From contig NZ_LMQS01000001.1 in assembly GCF_001424665.1 (NCBI RefSeq), positions 559,225 to 623,224 of the forward strand: 64,000 nt of DNA. The letters are read 5' to 3'. Made by a program: the position numbers and the translations under genes. The notes beneath the pieces were generated by a model that was not told the origin of the DNA, did not search any database, and worked only from the letters and a program-made list of their open reading frames with translations. Source of the DNA: Methylophilus sp. Leaf416. Its GTDB lineage: Bacteria; Pseudomonadota; Gammaproteobacteria; Burkholderiales; Methylophilaceae. Below, piece after piece: positions 1 to 9,182 of this stretch (the first letter of the stretch is position 1; each line of letters opens with the position of its first letter).

Positions 1-477
1 CATCAGTTGCTGGCAATCTTTTTTACCAAACACCGCCAGGTCAGGTTTAACCATATTGAATAATTTGGTCACCACCGTGGCGACGCCGGCAAAGTGGCCT
101 GGACGGCTGGCTCCGCACAATATATCGGCCAAAGGCGGTGGTTGCACAATCACCTGTTGCATTAAATCCTGCCCATTAAAGTCAGGGTACATTTCATCTA
201 CCGCAGGCGCAAACACGACATCTGCACCCACAGTACGTAACTGATCGCAATCGGCTCGCAACGTACGCGGATAGCTGCCGAAATCTTCGTTGGCACCGAA
301 TTGCAGTGGATTGACGAAAATACTGACTACCACGATATCGGCTCGGCCTTTAGCCTGGGTTACCAACTGGCAATGCCCAGCATGCAAGTTACCCATGGTC
401 GGCACAAAACCAATACGCTTGCCTGCACAACCATCGAGGAAAGCGCGCAACTCGCGCAAAGTATGAAACAACTGCAT
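1..477 (-). CDS. panC: Pantothenate synthetase (pantoate-beta-alanine ligase), 3' end cut by window edge
   Basis: Cytoplasmic ligase that joins pantoate and beta-alanine, using ATP, to make pantothenate for coenzyme A. Reading leftward from the ATG at 477, the first 159 codons are open to the window edge. The nucleotide-binding signature [10 protein letters not shown] lies near residues 26-35, followed by [13 protein letters not shown] and the pantoate-loop region [13 protein letters not shown]. All are family hallmarks in the right order. The later FGKKDCQQL stretch matches the usual FGEKDxQQL with Lys in place of Glu. The remaining C-terminal part lies outside the window. The start was chosen as the first ATG before the conserved LRELRAFL helix. 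It diverges from mscL across 154 bases. Confidence 0.95.
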   Translation of the reverse strand, partial: MQLFHTLRELRAFLDGCAGKRIGFVPTMGNLHAGHCQLVTQAKGRADIVVVSIFVNPLQFGANEDFGSYPRTLRADCDQLRTVGADVVFAPAVDEMYPDFNGQDLMQQVIVQPPPLADILCGASRPGHFAGVATVVTKLFNMVKPDLAVFGKKDCQQLM

Positions 478-555
478 GCTAGTGCTTACCCTTTAAAGGC
501 TTAAGATCGCAGCAATATAACACAGCGCAGTTTGGCATTCGATGCTGTCAGCCAA

Positions 556-585
556 TTGACAAGCAGGCGAACCAACGCCTATAGT
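556..585 (+). promoter_or_regulatory. Sigma-70 type promoter for mscL
   Basis: A perfect -35 box TTGACA at 556-561 and a near-consensus -10 box TATAGT at 580-585 are separated by 18 bases, predicting a start near 592 and a leader of about 40 bases before mscL. A second TATAAA lies at 602-607 but has no matching -35 box. Inferred from sequence only. Confidence 0.6.
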
Positions 586-631
586 CGGTTATGCAATCTT
601 GTATAAATAACAATTAGAGGAGTGTGAAGTT

Positions 632-1048
632 ATGAGTGTGGCATCCGAATTCAAACAATTTGCGCTAAAAGGCAACGTCATGGATCTGGCAGTCGGTGTG
701 ATCATCGGCGGTGCATTTGGTAAAATCGTGGACTCTCTGGTCAATGATATTATCATGCCAGTGATCGGCAAGATTTTCGGTGGCTTCGATTTCAGTAATA
801 TGTATTTCCCGCTGAACGGGCAATCTGCCGACCTTGCCTTGGTAGAAGCAAAAAAACTGGGGGCTGTACTTGCTTATGGTAACTTTATTACCATTGTGCT
901 CAACTTCATTATCCTGGCTTTTATCATCTTCCAGATGGTGAAATTCATGAATAGCTTGAAACAAGCTGAACCGCCACCAGCACCAGCTGCTACGCCGGAA
1001 GACATTGTATTACTACGTGAAATTCGCGATAGCCTGAAGAAGAAATAA
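632..1048 (+). CDS. mscL: Large-conductance mechanosensitive channel MscL
   Basis: Inner-membrane pentameric channel that opens under high membrane tension and releases solutes during hypo-osmotic shock. The 138-residue length matches the family (about 136). Sequence order is an amphipathic N-terminal helix ([11 protein letters not shown]), TM1 with the gate-lining glycines and alanines ([16 protein letters not shown], residues 18-33), a periplasmic loop with [10 protein letters not shown]2 around residues 80-106, then a proline/alanine-rich linker and a charged C-terminal helix ([16 protein letters not shown]). The start ATG has a good ribosome binding site (AGAGGAG). It appears monocistronic, with its own promoter and a strong terminator at 1072-1098. 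Confidence 0.97.
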   Translation: MSVASEFKQFALKGNVMDLAVGVIIGGAFGKIVDSLVNDIIMPVIGKIFGGFDFSNMYFPLNGQSADLALVEAKKLGAVLAYGNFITIVLNFIILAFIIFQMVKFMNSLKQAEPPPAPAATPEDIVLLREIRDSLKKK

Positions 1049-1071
1049 ACGATTCAGTATGCATCAACAAT

Positions 1072-1098
1072 AAAGGGCGCCCAGGCGCCCTTTATTTT
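1072..1098. terminator. Bidirectional hairpin terminator between mscL and the leftward hypothetical gene
   Basis: A perfect GC-rich inverted repeat, AAAGGGCGCC followed by GGCGCCCTTT (1072-1093), runs into ATTTT. It sits between convergent genes, and its A and T flanks can serve transcripts from either side. Confidence 0.8.
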
Positions 1099-1110
1099 GA
1101 ACCTAAAATC

Positions 1111-1494
1111 TTAAGGTGTTGGTTGTATTTCATAAGTCTGGCCCGATGTCGCATCTGAACCATCATTATTCAAAAATACAATCACGCTCACCTGGTCATC
1201 AATCAGGTCCAGCTCCGTGGTCGGGTAATAAGCGCCCTGCGGATCCTTATTGATATTATGATAATGCCAGATAGAAGCCACTACACGACCACTGTCCTTT
1301 AGCTTCACATCTTCGGCTCGTGCCGGCTCACCCAGCAACGCAATAATTTCAGAGCGCTTAAGCTTGCCAATGGCAGTGACAAAGCCCTGCTCGTCTTGCG
1401 GGAGTTTTTCAGTCGTATTGCCCGCCAACACGGAAGTGCTTAAAGTAACCAGCGCCAACGTTGCCAAGAGGGTAAACCAGGATTGTGTTTTCAT
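1111..1494 (-). CDS. Small exported protein of unknown function
   Basis: 127 residues with a clear Sec signal peptide: Lys-rich start, hydrophobic core, probable cleavage after SVLA near residue 24. The mature part carries a helix followed by LLGEPARAEDV and a WHYHN-containing strand. This helix-helix-sheet order resembles the small periplasmic SmpA/BamE-like fold, but I see no decisive motif and do not assign a family. No lipobox cysteine is present. It lies 77 bases downstream of corC on the same strand and may be read with it. The terminator at 1072-1098 follows. The product is probably periplasmic. Confidence 0.7.
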   Translation of the reverse strand: MKTQSWFTLLATLALVTLSTSVLAGNTTEKLPQDEQGFVTAIGKLKRSEIIALLGEPARAEDVKLKDSGRVVASIWHYHNINKDPQGAYYPTTELDLIDDQVSVIVFLNNDGSDATSGQTYEIQPTP

Positions 1495-1571
1495 TTTAAC
1501 GCTCCTTTTCAGATACTAAGGCAATCAAAACAAAAATTGGTTCGCACCAGTGAGGCACTCACACAATTTCT

Positions 1572-2453
1572 TTAAACAGATTCAATCGGGTAAACTTCTT
1601 CCGGCAACTGTTCGACCATCAATACATGTACCCGACGGCTATCTGCATGCACCACAGTAACACTGAGGTTACCTATGCGGATCTGCTCGCCTCGTTTAGG
1701 TAAATGGCCGAAATGATTAACCACCAGACCACCTACGGTAGAAAACTCTTCGTCGCTAAAGTCGGTGCCAATCGTCTCATTTAGCTCGCCAATTTCAGTC
1801 AGCGCCTTGACGCGGTATTTGCCGGCGTCTTGCAGAATAATGTTGCCTTCATCCTCGTCGTCGTCATATTCATCTTCAATATCGCCGACAATTTGCTCGA
1901 GTACATCTTCAATGGTGACCATACCTGCCACGCCACCATATTCATCCACCACGATGGCGATATGGTTGCGGTTGCTGCGAAACTCTTTCAACAGCACATT
2001 CAAGCGTTTGGATTCGGGAATAAACACTGCCGGACGCAGCATGTCCCGTAATTCAAAGGTTTGATTGGCGTAATAACGCAGCAAATCCTTGGCTAGAAGA
2101 ATCCCTATCACATCGTTTTTATTATCTTCAATAACCGGGAAACGGGAGTGGGCTGTTTCAATGACAAATGGCAGAAAGGTCTCGGCGGGTTGCGCAATAT
2201 CGATCACATCCATTTGTGAGCGTGGGATCATGACATCCCTGACTTGCATCTCGCTAACCTGTAGGACACCCTCAATCATGGCGAGGGAATCGCCATCCAT
2301 CAGGTGGTTTTCATAAGCCCCGTGCAGCAACTCAACCAGCTGCTCGCGATCTTCTGGCTCGCGCAGAAGGAAATGACTTAATCGTTCTAATAAAGAGGGT
2401 TTATGGGACAACTTTTCCGGCTCAGAAGCCATATGTACTGCTGAAAACAGCAT
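1572..2453 (-). CDS. corC: CorC/HlyC family CBS-domain protein
   Basis: Cytoplasmic protein of the CorC (YbeX) group, linked in enterics to Mg2+/Co2+ efflux and envelope homeostasis. 293 residues: an N-terminal helix (EREDREQL-like segment, here EPEDREQLVELL), two CBS motifs (about residues 70-130 with VRDVMIPRSQM, and 135-195 with IVVDEYGGVAGMVTIEDVLEQIVGDI), an acidic linker (EDEYDDDEDEG) and a CorC_HlyC transporter-associated domain (about 205-285, ending in VHVLMVEQLPEE). The membrane DUF21 domain found in larger homologues is absent, as expected for CorC. The ATG at 2432 is an alternative start; neither start has a strong ribosome binding site. It diverges from the DUF748 gene. Confidence 0.92.
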   Translation of the reverse strand: MLFSAVHMASEPEKLSHKPSLLERLSHFLLREPEDREQLVELLHGAYENHLMDGDSLAMIEGVLQVSEMQVRDVMIPRSQMDVIDIAQPAETFLPFVIETAHSRFPVIEDNKNDVIGILLAKDLLRYYANQTFELRDMLRPAVFIPESKRLNVLLKEFRSNRNHIAIVVDEYGGVAGMVTIEDVLEQIVGDIEDEYDDDEDEGNIILQDAGKYRVKALTEIGELNETIGTDFSDEEFSTVGGLVVNHFGHLPKRGEQIRIGNLSVTVVHADSRRVHVLMVEQLPEEVYPIESV

Positions 2454-2531
2454 CCTGTGTAAAGAGATGATTTAAGCATACATTAAAAACGATGAATATG
2501 TCACCTCCGGCCACTGGCCTACTGTGGATTT

Positions 2532-5500
2532 ATGCCTGATTTAAGGTGGTTATTGGCACTTTTCGGCACAAATCTGCTAAATTATCTCGCTATGTTAAAT
2601 CGCTTTTTTCTCCTGCTGGCTGCGCTGCGTGCATCGCTTATCTTTAAAATTATTGCCGGATTACTTATTTTCTATTTTTTGTTCGCCTGGCTAGCCATTA
2701 ATCCCCTGGCGAAATGGCTGCTACCTAAAATCGCCGAAACCCAATTGGCGAGTAAAGCCTCCGTTGAAAAAGTCATTTTTGATCCTTTCCGCCTGATAGC
2801 GACGATAGAGCACCTTGCGCTGGCTGAGAAAAGCGGCGCACCGTTAGCGTCTTTTGACAAATTGGTCGTAGATATGGAATTCAGCGGGCTGTTTAGCTGG
2901 GCCTGGAAAATGAAACATATCGAATTAACTGCACCCCAAGTGAACGTCCATATTTCCAAGCAAGGAAAACTCAACTGGTCAGACCTGATTGCCAAGCTTA
3001 ACGAAGAGCCATCTCCGCCAGAAAAAGACCTGCCGCGTGTGATTATTGAAAATATTGATATTCGTAAAGGTGATATCGAATATCTGGATGACCAGCATTC
3101 AACACCGCTACAAGCCTCCTTAAAACCGCTGGACTTCGAACTGGATGGCTTCTCGACCTTGCCTGAAGACCGTGGTGATTACCTGATAGCCGCCAAACTG
3201 CCTTACCAGGGTGGGACGTTGAAGTGGAAAGGTAACTTTGGTGTTAATCCACTGGCATCGCAAGGCTCACTTGCCATAGAAGGGTTGAAAATTGCGAAAC
3301 TCGTACAATGGGTGAACACTCAATCATGGCCATTTCAACCAGATGCAGGCACCTTTTCCAGTCAGTTAAACTATGATTTTTCACTACCAGACCAGCATCC
3401 TAAACTGTTAGTAGCTAATGCGACATTTGCGATTGATACCTTGGCGGGAAAACTGGCACAAGGTGATCGAGTAACATTCAACCAGATCAAGCTCCTGATC
3501 AGGCAATTTGCATTTACCCAGCCATCGCATACCACGATTACAACACAAGGCATTACCCTTAATCTTGATCAACTCAAGTTACAAAAACCGCAAGCAGAAT
3601 TTACACTGGCCTCAGCCAATGCCACCTTACCCATGCTTGAGTTTACCGATAAGGACCATGCGCAAGTCACTTTTGAAAATCTCAACTTGCAATTTGCGCA
3701 ATTGCTATTGCAGCATCAGCAAAAAAGTCTTTTCCAGCTCCCCGCATTATCTGTAGAGCAAGTCAGTCTGAATCTGGCCGAACGCCAGGCAGACGTCGGA
3801 AAAATATTGCTGGCGGATGGCAAATTTTCTGCAACCCATCACGCCAATGGCACACTGGATTGGCAGCAGGCATTAGCCACCGCAACCGCATCAAAAACAG
3901 AACAAAAAGTGTCTGCAAATAAGGAAAAATCCGAGGCTACGCAAAAACCGGATGCCCCTTTCCATTTAAATATAGGCGAAGTTGCGCTAGAACATTGGCA
4001 ACTCGCTTACCTTGACCAGCAGTTTGCGAAACCCTTGGAAGCGAATATCGCCGACTTTAACTTGCATCTGGCGCTAGACCAGCAAACAGACACACAGATA
4101 AAACAAATCAAGGCCGAAGCCAAGCAGCTCAGCGTGCAATCGGACAAGAAACCAGTCGCGCAACTGGGCAGTCTGGCGCTTACTGATGGTTCATTGGGAT
4201 TGGCTCAACAAAAAATCAATCTGGGCGCCCTTCAACTTACCGGTCTCAAAACCAGTGTGATCAGGCAAGCTGACCAGCAGTTAAACTGGCAGGCATTACT
4301 TGCCCCGGCGGCTAAAATGGCAGAAGTCATGCCGACACAAGGAAACAGCATTTCTGTGCCAAGCAAGCCAAAAGCGACTACTTCTGCAGCATCGGAAAAA
4401 TCTGCCTGGGCATTTGGTTTAAAACGTTTTACCTTGCAGAAGGCCGATATTCATATTGAAGACAATACCACCGCTACACCGGTGATATTGGATGTCGCAG
4501 ATGGTAGCATTGAGCTTGCTGACCTGAGCCAGCAGATGACACGTGCATTACCGGTGAAAGCCGCTTTCAAAGTAAAGCAGGGCGGGCAGTTCAGCGCCCA
4601 TGGCAAATTATCTCCTTCACCCTTTAAGACTGACTTGCAATTATCGCTGGTCGATTTATCACTCAAACCATTCGCTCCCTATATCCAGCAAGTCGCCTTG
4701 CTCAACTTGCAAGATGGAAGCGCCAGTATTCAGGGGAAACTCCAGAAAATCAGCAATGGTGCGACCACCTTTGATGGCGGATTCAATGTCAAAAATTGGT
4801 CACTGCTGGAAGAAGCCAGCCAGCAACCTTTTCTGCGTTGGGAATCATTGCAGGGAGATAGACTTGCCCTTTCGCTGGCACCCAACCGCCTGCAAGTAAA
4901 CACGCTAACGCTGAATAGCGCGCAAACAAAATTTATTATTTACCCTGACCGTAGCCTGAACATTTCCAAGGTCATGCGAACCTCGCCGACTACAGCCAGC
5001 AAACAAACTGCCACCAAACCAGCCGGCAATGAGCCACCCGTGACAGCGGCTGACACTAAGCCAGCGAATACAAATAACCATTCACCGGACTTTCCTGTCA
5101 GCGTGGATACGGTGCGTATCAATGGCGCCAAACTCGAATTCGCGGATTTGTCATTGCCACAACCTTTTGGGACCAACATCCACTCGCTTGGCGGAGTCAT
5201 CAACGGCATTTCAACCAATCCCGTTGCAACAGCCCAGGTAGAGCTTGATGGCAAGGTAGATGAATATGGGGCAGCGCGTATTCAAGGGTCGTTGCAACCA
5301 TTCAAAGCAACTGAGTTTACCGATATCAAACTGGCGTTTAGCAATCTTGATATGAACCGGCTCACACCCTACTCCGGCAAATTTGCCGGGCGCAAAATTG
5401 AATCCGGCAAACTATCGGTGGACCTCGAGTACAAGATCAAACAGCGCCAGTTGACGGGTGAAAACAAATTTGTGCTCAAGAAACTGACGTTAGGTGAAAA

Positions 5501-6281
5501 AATAGATAGCAAAGATGCGCCTGACCTGCCACTCGACCTTGCCATCGCCATCCTGGAAGACAGTGACGGTGTGATTGACCTGGATTTACCGATCAGCGGC
5601 AGCCTGGATGACCCTAAATTCAGCTACGGCGGTATTATGTGGAAAGCCTTTACCAACGTGCTGACTAAAATTGTGACCGCCCCATTCAGCGCATTAGGCA
5701 AACTGTTTGGCAGTAGCGAAAAACTAGAGGCTATTGTGTTTGAGGCAGGAAAAACTGCAATTTCGCCTCCGGAACTGGAAAAGCTGCACGCAGTCAGCAA
5801 AGCACTGGAAAAACGCCAGCAATTGAAATTAGGTATTATTCCTGGTTATGACACGGCAGCGGATACCCGTGCCATCCAGGAAATGATACTGCGCAAACAA
5901 GTCGCTGAAGAGATGGGCATACGTCTTGAAGCGGGGCAATCGGCCGGGCCAATAGACTTGAATAACCCAAAAGTACAAATAGCCATAAAAGCTTTACACG
6001 ACCGTCTGACCAATAAAGGCCTGCTCAAACGCCTGGCCGCCAAACTGGAAAAAGTACCCGAAGGTTTTTACCCAAAGGCGCAAGAAGCATTAACCACCAG
6101 CATTCAGGTCACGGAAACCGACTTGCAGAACCTGGCCAAATCCCGTGCAGACTCTATTCAGAAAACATTGCAAGAGGCGGGAGTCAGTGCGCAAAGAGTG
6201 ACGTCAGAGAATCCCGTGACGGTCAAAGGGGATAGAAACCAGGTGCCAAGTAAATTGACACTGGATGTGATAAAAAATTAG
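2532..6281 (+). CDS. Giant AsmA-like DUF748 protein
   Basis: 1249-residue inner-membrane-anchored protein with a very large periplasmic part. A single N-terminal membrane segment (about residues 34-56) is followed by long beta-rich DUF748/AsmA-like repeats. Recognisable pieces are VEKVIFDPFRL near residue 77, and the family end signature DLPLDLAIAILEDSDGVIDLDLPISGSLDDPKF near 1000-1030, followed by an amphipathic stretch with FSALGKLFG. The last 190 residues look like an OmpA-like domain split by an insertion (see findings). AsmA-like proteins are thought to form grooves that carry phospholipid across the periplasm; that role here is inference. The start could be the ATG at 2592. It diverges from corC and ends at a hairpin shared with the convergent M50 protease gene. 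Confidence 0.85.
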   Translation: MPDLRWLLALFGTNLLNYLAMLNRFFLLLAALRASLIFKIIAGLLIFYFLFAWLAINPLAKWLLPKIAETQLASKASVEKVIFDPFRLIATIEHLALAEKSGAPLASFDKLVVDMEFSGLFSWAWKMKHIELTAPQVNVHISKQGKLNWSDLIAKLNEEPSPPEKDLPRVIIENIDIRKGDIEYLDDQHSTPLQASLKPLDFELDGFSTLPEDRGDYLIAAKLPYQGGTLKWKGNFGVNPLASQGSLAIEGLKIAKLVQWVNTQSWPFQPDAGTFSSQLNYDFSLPDQHPKLLVANATFAIDTLAGKLAQGDRVTFNQIKLLIRQFAFTQPSHTTITTQGITLNLDQLKLQKPQAEFTLASANATLPMLEFTDKDHAQVTFENLNLQFAQLLLQHQQKSLFQLPALSVEQVSLNLAERQADVGKILLADGKFSATHHANGTLDWQQALATATASKTEQKVSANKEKSEATQKPDAPFHLNIGEVALEHWQLAYLDQQFAKPLEANIADFNLHLALDQQTDTQIKQIKAEAKQLSVQSDKKPVAQLGSLALTDGSLGLAQQKINLGALQLTGLKTSVIRQADQQLNWQALLAPAAKMAEVMPTQGNSISVPSKPKATTSAASEKSAWAFGLKRFTLQKADIHIEDNTTATPVILDVADGSIELADLSQQMTRALPVKAAFKVKQGGQFSAHGKLSPSPFKTDLQLSLVDLSLKPFAPYIQQVALLNLQDGSASIQGKLQKISNGATTFDGGFNVKNWSLLEEASQQPFLRWESLQGDRLALSLAPNRLQVNTLTLNSAQTKFIIYPDRSLNISKVMRTSPTTASKQTATKPAGNEPPVTAADTKPANTNNHSPDFPVSVDTVRINGAKLEFADLSLPQPFGTNIHSLGGVINGISTNPVATAQVELDGKVDEYGAARIQGSLQPFKATEFTDIKLAFSNLDMNRLTPYSGKFAGRKIESGKLSVDLEYKIKQRQLTGENKFVLKKLTLGEKIDSKDAPDLPLDLAIAILEDSDGVIDLDLPISGSLDDPKFSYGGIMWKAFTNVLTKIVTAPFSALGKLFGSSEKLEAIVFEAGKTAISPPELEKLHAVSKALEKRQQLKLGIIPGYDTAADTRAIQEMILRKQVAEEMGIRLEAGQSAGPIDLNNPKVQIAIKALHDRLTNKGLLKRLAAKLEKVPEGFYPKAQEALTTSIQVTETDLQNLAKSRADSIQKTLQEAGVSAQRVTSENPVTVKGDRNQVPSKLTLDVIKN

Positions 6282-6293
6282 CTGGAGCTACAG

Positions 6294-6322
6294 AATCAAG
6301 GTCATTAAGAGTGACCTTGATT
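6294..6322. terminator. Hairpin between convergent DUF748 and M50 genes
   Basis: An 11-bp perfect inverted repeat, AATCAAGGTCA and TGACCTTGATT, with a 7-base loop. The tail is AT-rich but not a clean T run, so termination efficiency is uncertain. The location between two converging stop codons supports the call. Confidence 0.55.
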
Positions 6323-6337
6323 AATTGATTGGAAAAT

Positions 6338-6976
6338 CTACATTACCAGTACCGTCAGTAACTGCTGAAAAAACCTCAATGCCGGTGACAGGATCATACT
6401 TAATACGCCGGTAAATAACAGCGCAATCAAGATCAGCATACCGTAACGCTCTACCTTGGAAAATGCGATTGCTGCTCGCATCGGCAACAGACTCACAGCC
6501 ATCCTGCCACCATCTAATGGGGGTAATGGCAATAAATTCAGTACTAACAGCACCAGGTTAATCTGAATGCCGGCAATACTCATTTGTGAGAGGAAATCCT
6601 GCGCTGACAGCGGAAACAGTTCAATCCTGGCAAGAATCAAACCCCAGCCTATTGCCATGACAAAGTTGGAGGCAGGCCCGGCCAATGCGACCCATAGCAT
6701 ATCTTTTTTAGGATGACGCAAATTAGCGAAATTCACCGGCACTGGCTTAGCCCAGCCAAACAACACGCCACCCAGCATCACGCTTAATGCAGGTAATAAA
6801 ATAGTGCCGACAGGATCAATATGCTTAAACGGGTTCAGCGTAATCCTGCCCATACGCTCAGCCGTCAAATCCCCAAAATATTTCGCCGCATAGCCATGCG
6901 CGGCTTCATGCACGGTAATCGCGAACAAGATGGGTAATGCATAAGCTGCGATTTTTTGTATGACGGTTAATTCCAT
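6338..6976 (-). CDS. Site-2-protease-like M50 family membrane metalloprotease
   Basis: 212-residue polytopic inner-membrane protease with an intramembrane zinc site. The HEAAH motif (HExxH, residues 23-27) lies in the first membrane helix, and the third ligand motif LPLPPLDGGRM lies about 130 residues later, as in the compact YwhC/Rip-type site-2 proteases. No PDZ domain is present, so it is not RseP. The family cuts substrates inside the membrane; the substrate here is unknown. It lies 30 bases downstream of yciO in a leftward run PHP-yciO-M50, an order I recall from other betaproteobacteria. It shares the 6294-6322 hairpin with the converging DUF748 gene. Confidence 0.92.
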   Translation of the reverse strand: MELTVIQKIAAYALPILFAITVHEAAHGYAAKYFGDLTAERMGRITLNPFKHIDPVGTILLPALSVMLGGVLFGWAKPVPVNFANLRHPKKDMLWVALAGPASNFVMAIGWGLILARIELFPLSAQDFLSQMSIAGIQINLVLLVLNLLPLPPLDGGRMAVSLLPMRAAIAFSKVERYGMLILIALLFTGVLSMILSPALRFFQQLLTVLVM

Positions 6977-7006
6977 TTGATTTCAAATTCCTAAATTCTG
7001 ACCTAG

Positions 7007-7618
7007 TCAAGGCCAGGGAGCAACACCGGCACGTACCAGCTCTGGTGGGTCTTGGGTCAAATCCAGCACTGTGGTTGCGCCAACATGCGCAATATCACTA
7101 TCTATCACCGCATCCACCTGGTGTTCGAGTGTCTCGCGTATTTCCCAGCCGACCGACATCGGCACATCATCGCCAGGCAATTGCAAGGTCATGCTTATTA
7201 AAGGCATATTCAACGACTCAAGCAATTCTTGCGTGACGATATGCTTGGGTACGCGTAATCCTATGGTGCTGCGTTTAGGGTGCTGCAGGCGGCGAGGCAC
7301 TTCGCGACTGGCTTCCAGCAAAAAGGTATAAGCGCCGGGAGTTAAGGCTTTGAGTAAACGGAACTGGCTGTTATTTACTTTGGCATAGGTGCCAATCTCG
7401 GCCAGGTCGCGGCAGATTAAAGTAAAAGGATGGTCATCATCCACGCCGCGCATGCGCCGGATACGCGTTTGTGCGTCCTTAAACTCCATCGAGCAGACCA
7501 GTGCATAACTGGAATCTGTCGGGCAGGCAATCACACCGCCCTGCTGTATCAACTGGGCTGCCTGCTGGATCAATCTGGTCTGCGGATTTTCCGCATGAAT
7601 AATAAAATATTGTGCCAT
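7007..7618 (-). CDS. yciO: YciO-type Sua5/YrdC family protein
   Basis: 203-residue member of the YrdC/Sua5/YciO superfamily, whose best-known members make threonylcarbamoyl-AMP for the t6A tRNA modification. Motifs fit the YciO branch: GGVIACPTDSSYAL near residue 26, IRRMRGVDDDHPFTLICRDL, and HPKRSTIGLRVP. The C-terminal SS(T/N) loop of true Sua5 is replaced by a short end, VLDLTQDPPELVRAG. Function in t6A synthesis is therefore uncertain. The start at 7618 (MAQYFII) fits the family; an upstream in-frame ATG at 7651 would overlap the PHP gene. In E. coli, rnm and yciO are also neighbours. Confidence 0.88.
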   Translation of the reverse strand: MAQYFIIHAENPQTRLIQQAAQLIQQGGVIACPTDSSYALVCSMEFKDAQTRIRRMRGVDDDHPFTLICRDLAEIGTYAKVNNSQFRLLKALTPGAYTFLLEASREVPRRLQHPKRSTIGLRVPKHIVTQELLESLNMPLISMTLQLPGDDVPMSVGWEIRETLEHQVDAVIDSDIAHVGATTVLDLTQDPPELVRAGVAPWP

Positions 7619-7623
7619 CGTAA

Positions 7624-8475
7624 CTATTGCAGCAGGCTTGCTTCCGGCCAATCCTGCCAGACAGGCACGCAGCCGGCTGGCAAATCCGGCAAGCGCCCCA
7701 TTTCCATGTAGGACATACCAGGCCCATGGTAATCAGACCCTTGTGAAGCTTTCAGGTCAAAACGGTGCGCAAGTTTGGCAAACTGTGCATATTGTGGTGG
7801 CTGATGGCTCCCAGTGACCACTTCCAGCGCCACACCCCCTTGATCCCTGAACTCATTCAATAGCAAATGCATATTAACGAAGCCTAGGCCATATCTGCCC
7901 GGATGCGCCAGCACCGCTTGGCCACCGCTATCTTTAATCAGCGTCAGCGCCTCTTCGAGGCTCATCCACTCATGATTCACATAGCCAGGCTTGCCTTTAA
8001 CCATGTATTTTTTAAACACGGATTTAATGTTTTTTGCGTGCCCCTGTTTCACCAGGAACTGGGCAAAATGGCTACGCGTCATTACGCTATTGCCGGATAT
8101 TTCCCGTGCACCCTCATAGGCATTGGCAATACCGGCCTTCGCCAGCCCCTCGGCTATCTGGCGGGCACGCGCATCGCGTCCCTCCCGCACTCTGGCAAAA
8201 GCCTCCAGCAGTGCAGGATGCTGAGGATTAACGCGCAATCCAACAATATGCAAAGTTCGCTTTTTCCAGGTGGCTGAAATCTCAACCCCATCAATCAAAT
8301 GAATGCCATGCTGCTCGGCGGCCACACGTGCACGTGCCAGCCCACTCACTTCATCATGATCGGTCAATGCCAGCACACGTACACCTTTACTGGCGGCGTG
8401 AGCCACAAGCTCTTCAGGCGAAAGCAAACCATCAGACATGGTTGAGTGGCAATGCAAATCGATGGGGACTGTCAT
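7624..8475 (-). CDS. rnm: PHP-domain phosphoesterase (RNase AM / 3',5'-nucleotide phosphatase type)
   Basis: 283-residue metal-dependent phosphoesterase of the PHP superfamily, similar in length to E. coli YciV/Rnm (293), which acts as a 5'-3' exoribonuclease and trims rRNA 5' ends. Metal-ligand motifs are in order: DLHCHSTMSDG at the N terminus, LTDHDEVSG, GVEIS, HIVGL, AHPGRYG and GSDYHG near the end. The start at 8475 (MTVPIDLHCHS) was chosen because the family begins just before DLHCHS; an in-frame ATG at 8568 would add 31 unlikely residues. It lies 5 bases from the yciO start, and the two are probably co-transcribed. Confidence 0.92.
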   Translation of the reverse strand: MTVPIDLHCHSTMSDGLLSPEELVAHAASKGVRVLALTDHDEVSGLARARVAAEQHGIHLIDGVEISATWKKRTLHIVGLRVNPQHPALLEAFARVREGRDARARQIAEGLAKAGIANAYEGAREISGNSVMTRSHFAQFLVKQGHAKNIKSVFKKYMVKGKPGYVNHEWMSLEEALTLIKDSGGQAVLAHPGRYGLGFVNMHLLLNEFRDQGGVALEVVTGSHQPPQYAQFAKLAHRFDLKASQGSDYHGPGMSYMEMGRLPDLPAGCVPVWQDWPEASLLQ

Positions 8476-8618
8476 GATTGATGATAATGCTGATTCGGTA
8501 ATTGGGAGGAAACTTCGCCTGTTCTGACCTTCGTTAGGAAACGAACTTTGCAATTCGACAGAAATCATAGCAAAATAGTGCCCTCACAGATAGCAGGAAT
8601 TCAGTCACCTGATCCCAC

Positions 8619-9161
8619 ATGCAAGTCATTATCGATTTATTGCCCGTCATCCTCTTTTTTATCGCCTATAAAAAAGCAGGTATTTTTGTAGCCACCTCTG
8701 TTGCTATTATCAGCACATTAGTACTCATGCTGGTCGTGTGGCTAAAACGCGGCAAAATTGACAAGATGCTGATGATTAATGGCGCGGTAATCACAGTGCT
8801 TGGCGGTATCACCTTATTGCTACACGATAAAACCTACATCATGTGGAAGCCAACCGTGATTTACTGGATAGGCGCACTGGCACTTTTATCCAGCCGCTAC
8901 ATTTTCCAGAACAACCTGATTGCCCGCATGCTGGGCAAAATAATAGCCCCGCCAAATAATGTATGGGATAAGCTAAACCTGTGCTGGGTACTCTTTTTAG
9001 TAGGTTTGGGCAGTTTAAACCTGTACGTGGCTTTTCATTATGATGAGAATGCCTGGGTAAATTTCAAATTATTCGGCACGACCAGCATCATGTTCATATT
9101 CATTATTTCGCAGGTGTTTGTGCTAAAAGATTATTGGATAGAGCACACACCGCCTGCCTGA
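8619..9161 (+). CDS. yciB: Inner-membrane spanning protein YciB (septation protein A family)
   Basis: 180-residue integral membrane protein with about five helices, matching the 179-residue E. coli YciB. Family signatures visible are LLPVILFFIAYKKAGIFVAT at the N terminus, KPTVIYWIGALALL, PNNVWDKLNLCWVLFLVGLGSLNLYV and a C-terminal helix ending in FVLKDYWIE. YciB (also called IspZ) supports envelope integrity and contacts cell-wall elongation and division proteins in E. coli. No strong ribosome binding site precedes the ATG. It opens the rightward run yciB-yciI-bolA-parvulin and diverges from the PHP gene. Confidence 0.95.
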   Translation: MQVIIDLLPVILFFIAYKKAGIFVATSVAIISTLVLMLVVWLKRGKIDKMLMINGAVITVLGGITLLLHDKTYIMWKPTVIYWIGALALLSSRYIFQNNLIARMLGKIIAPPNNVWDKLNLCWVLFLVGLGSLNLYVAFHYDENAWVNFKLFGTTSIMFIFIISQVFVLKDYWIEHTPPA

Positions 9162-9182
9162 GAAAACTGACGGATAGTCCTT

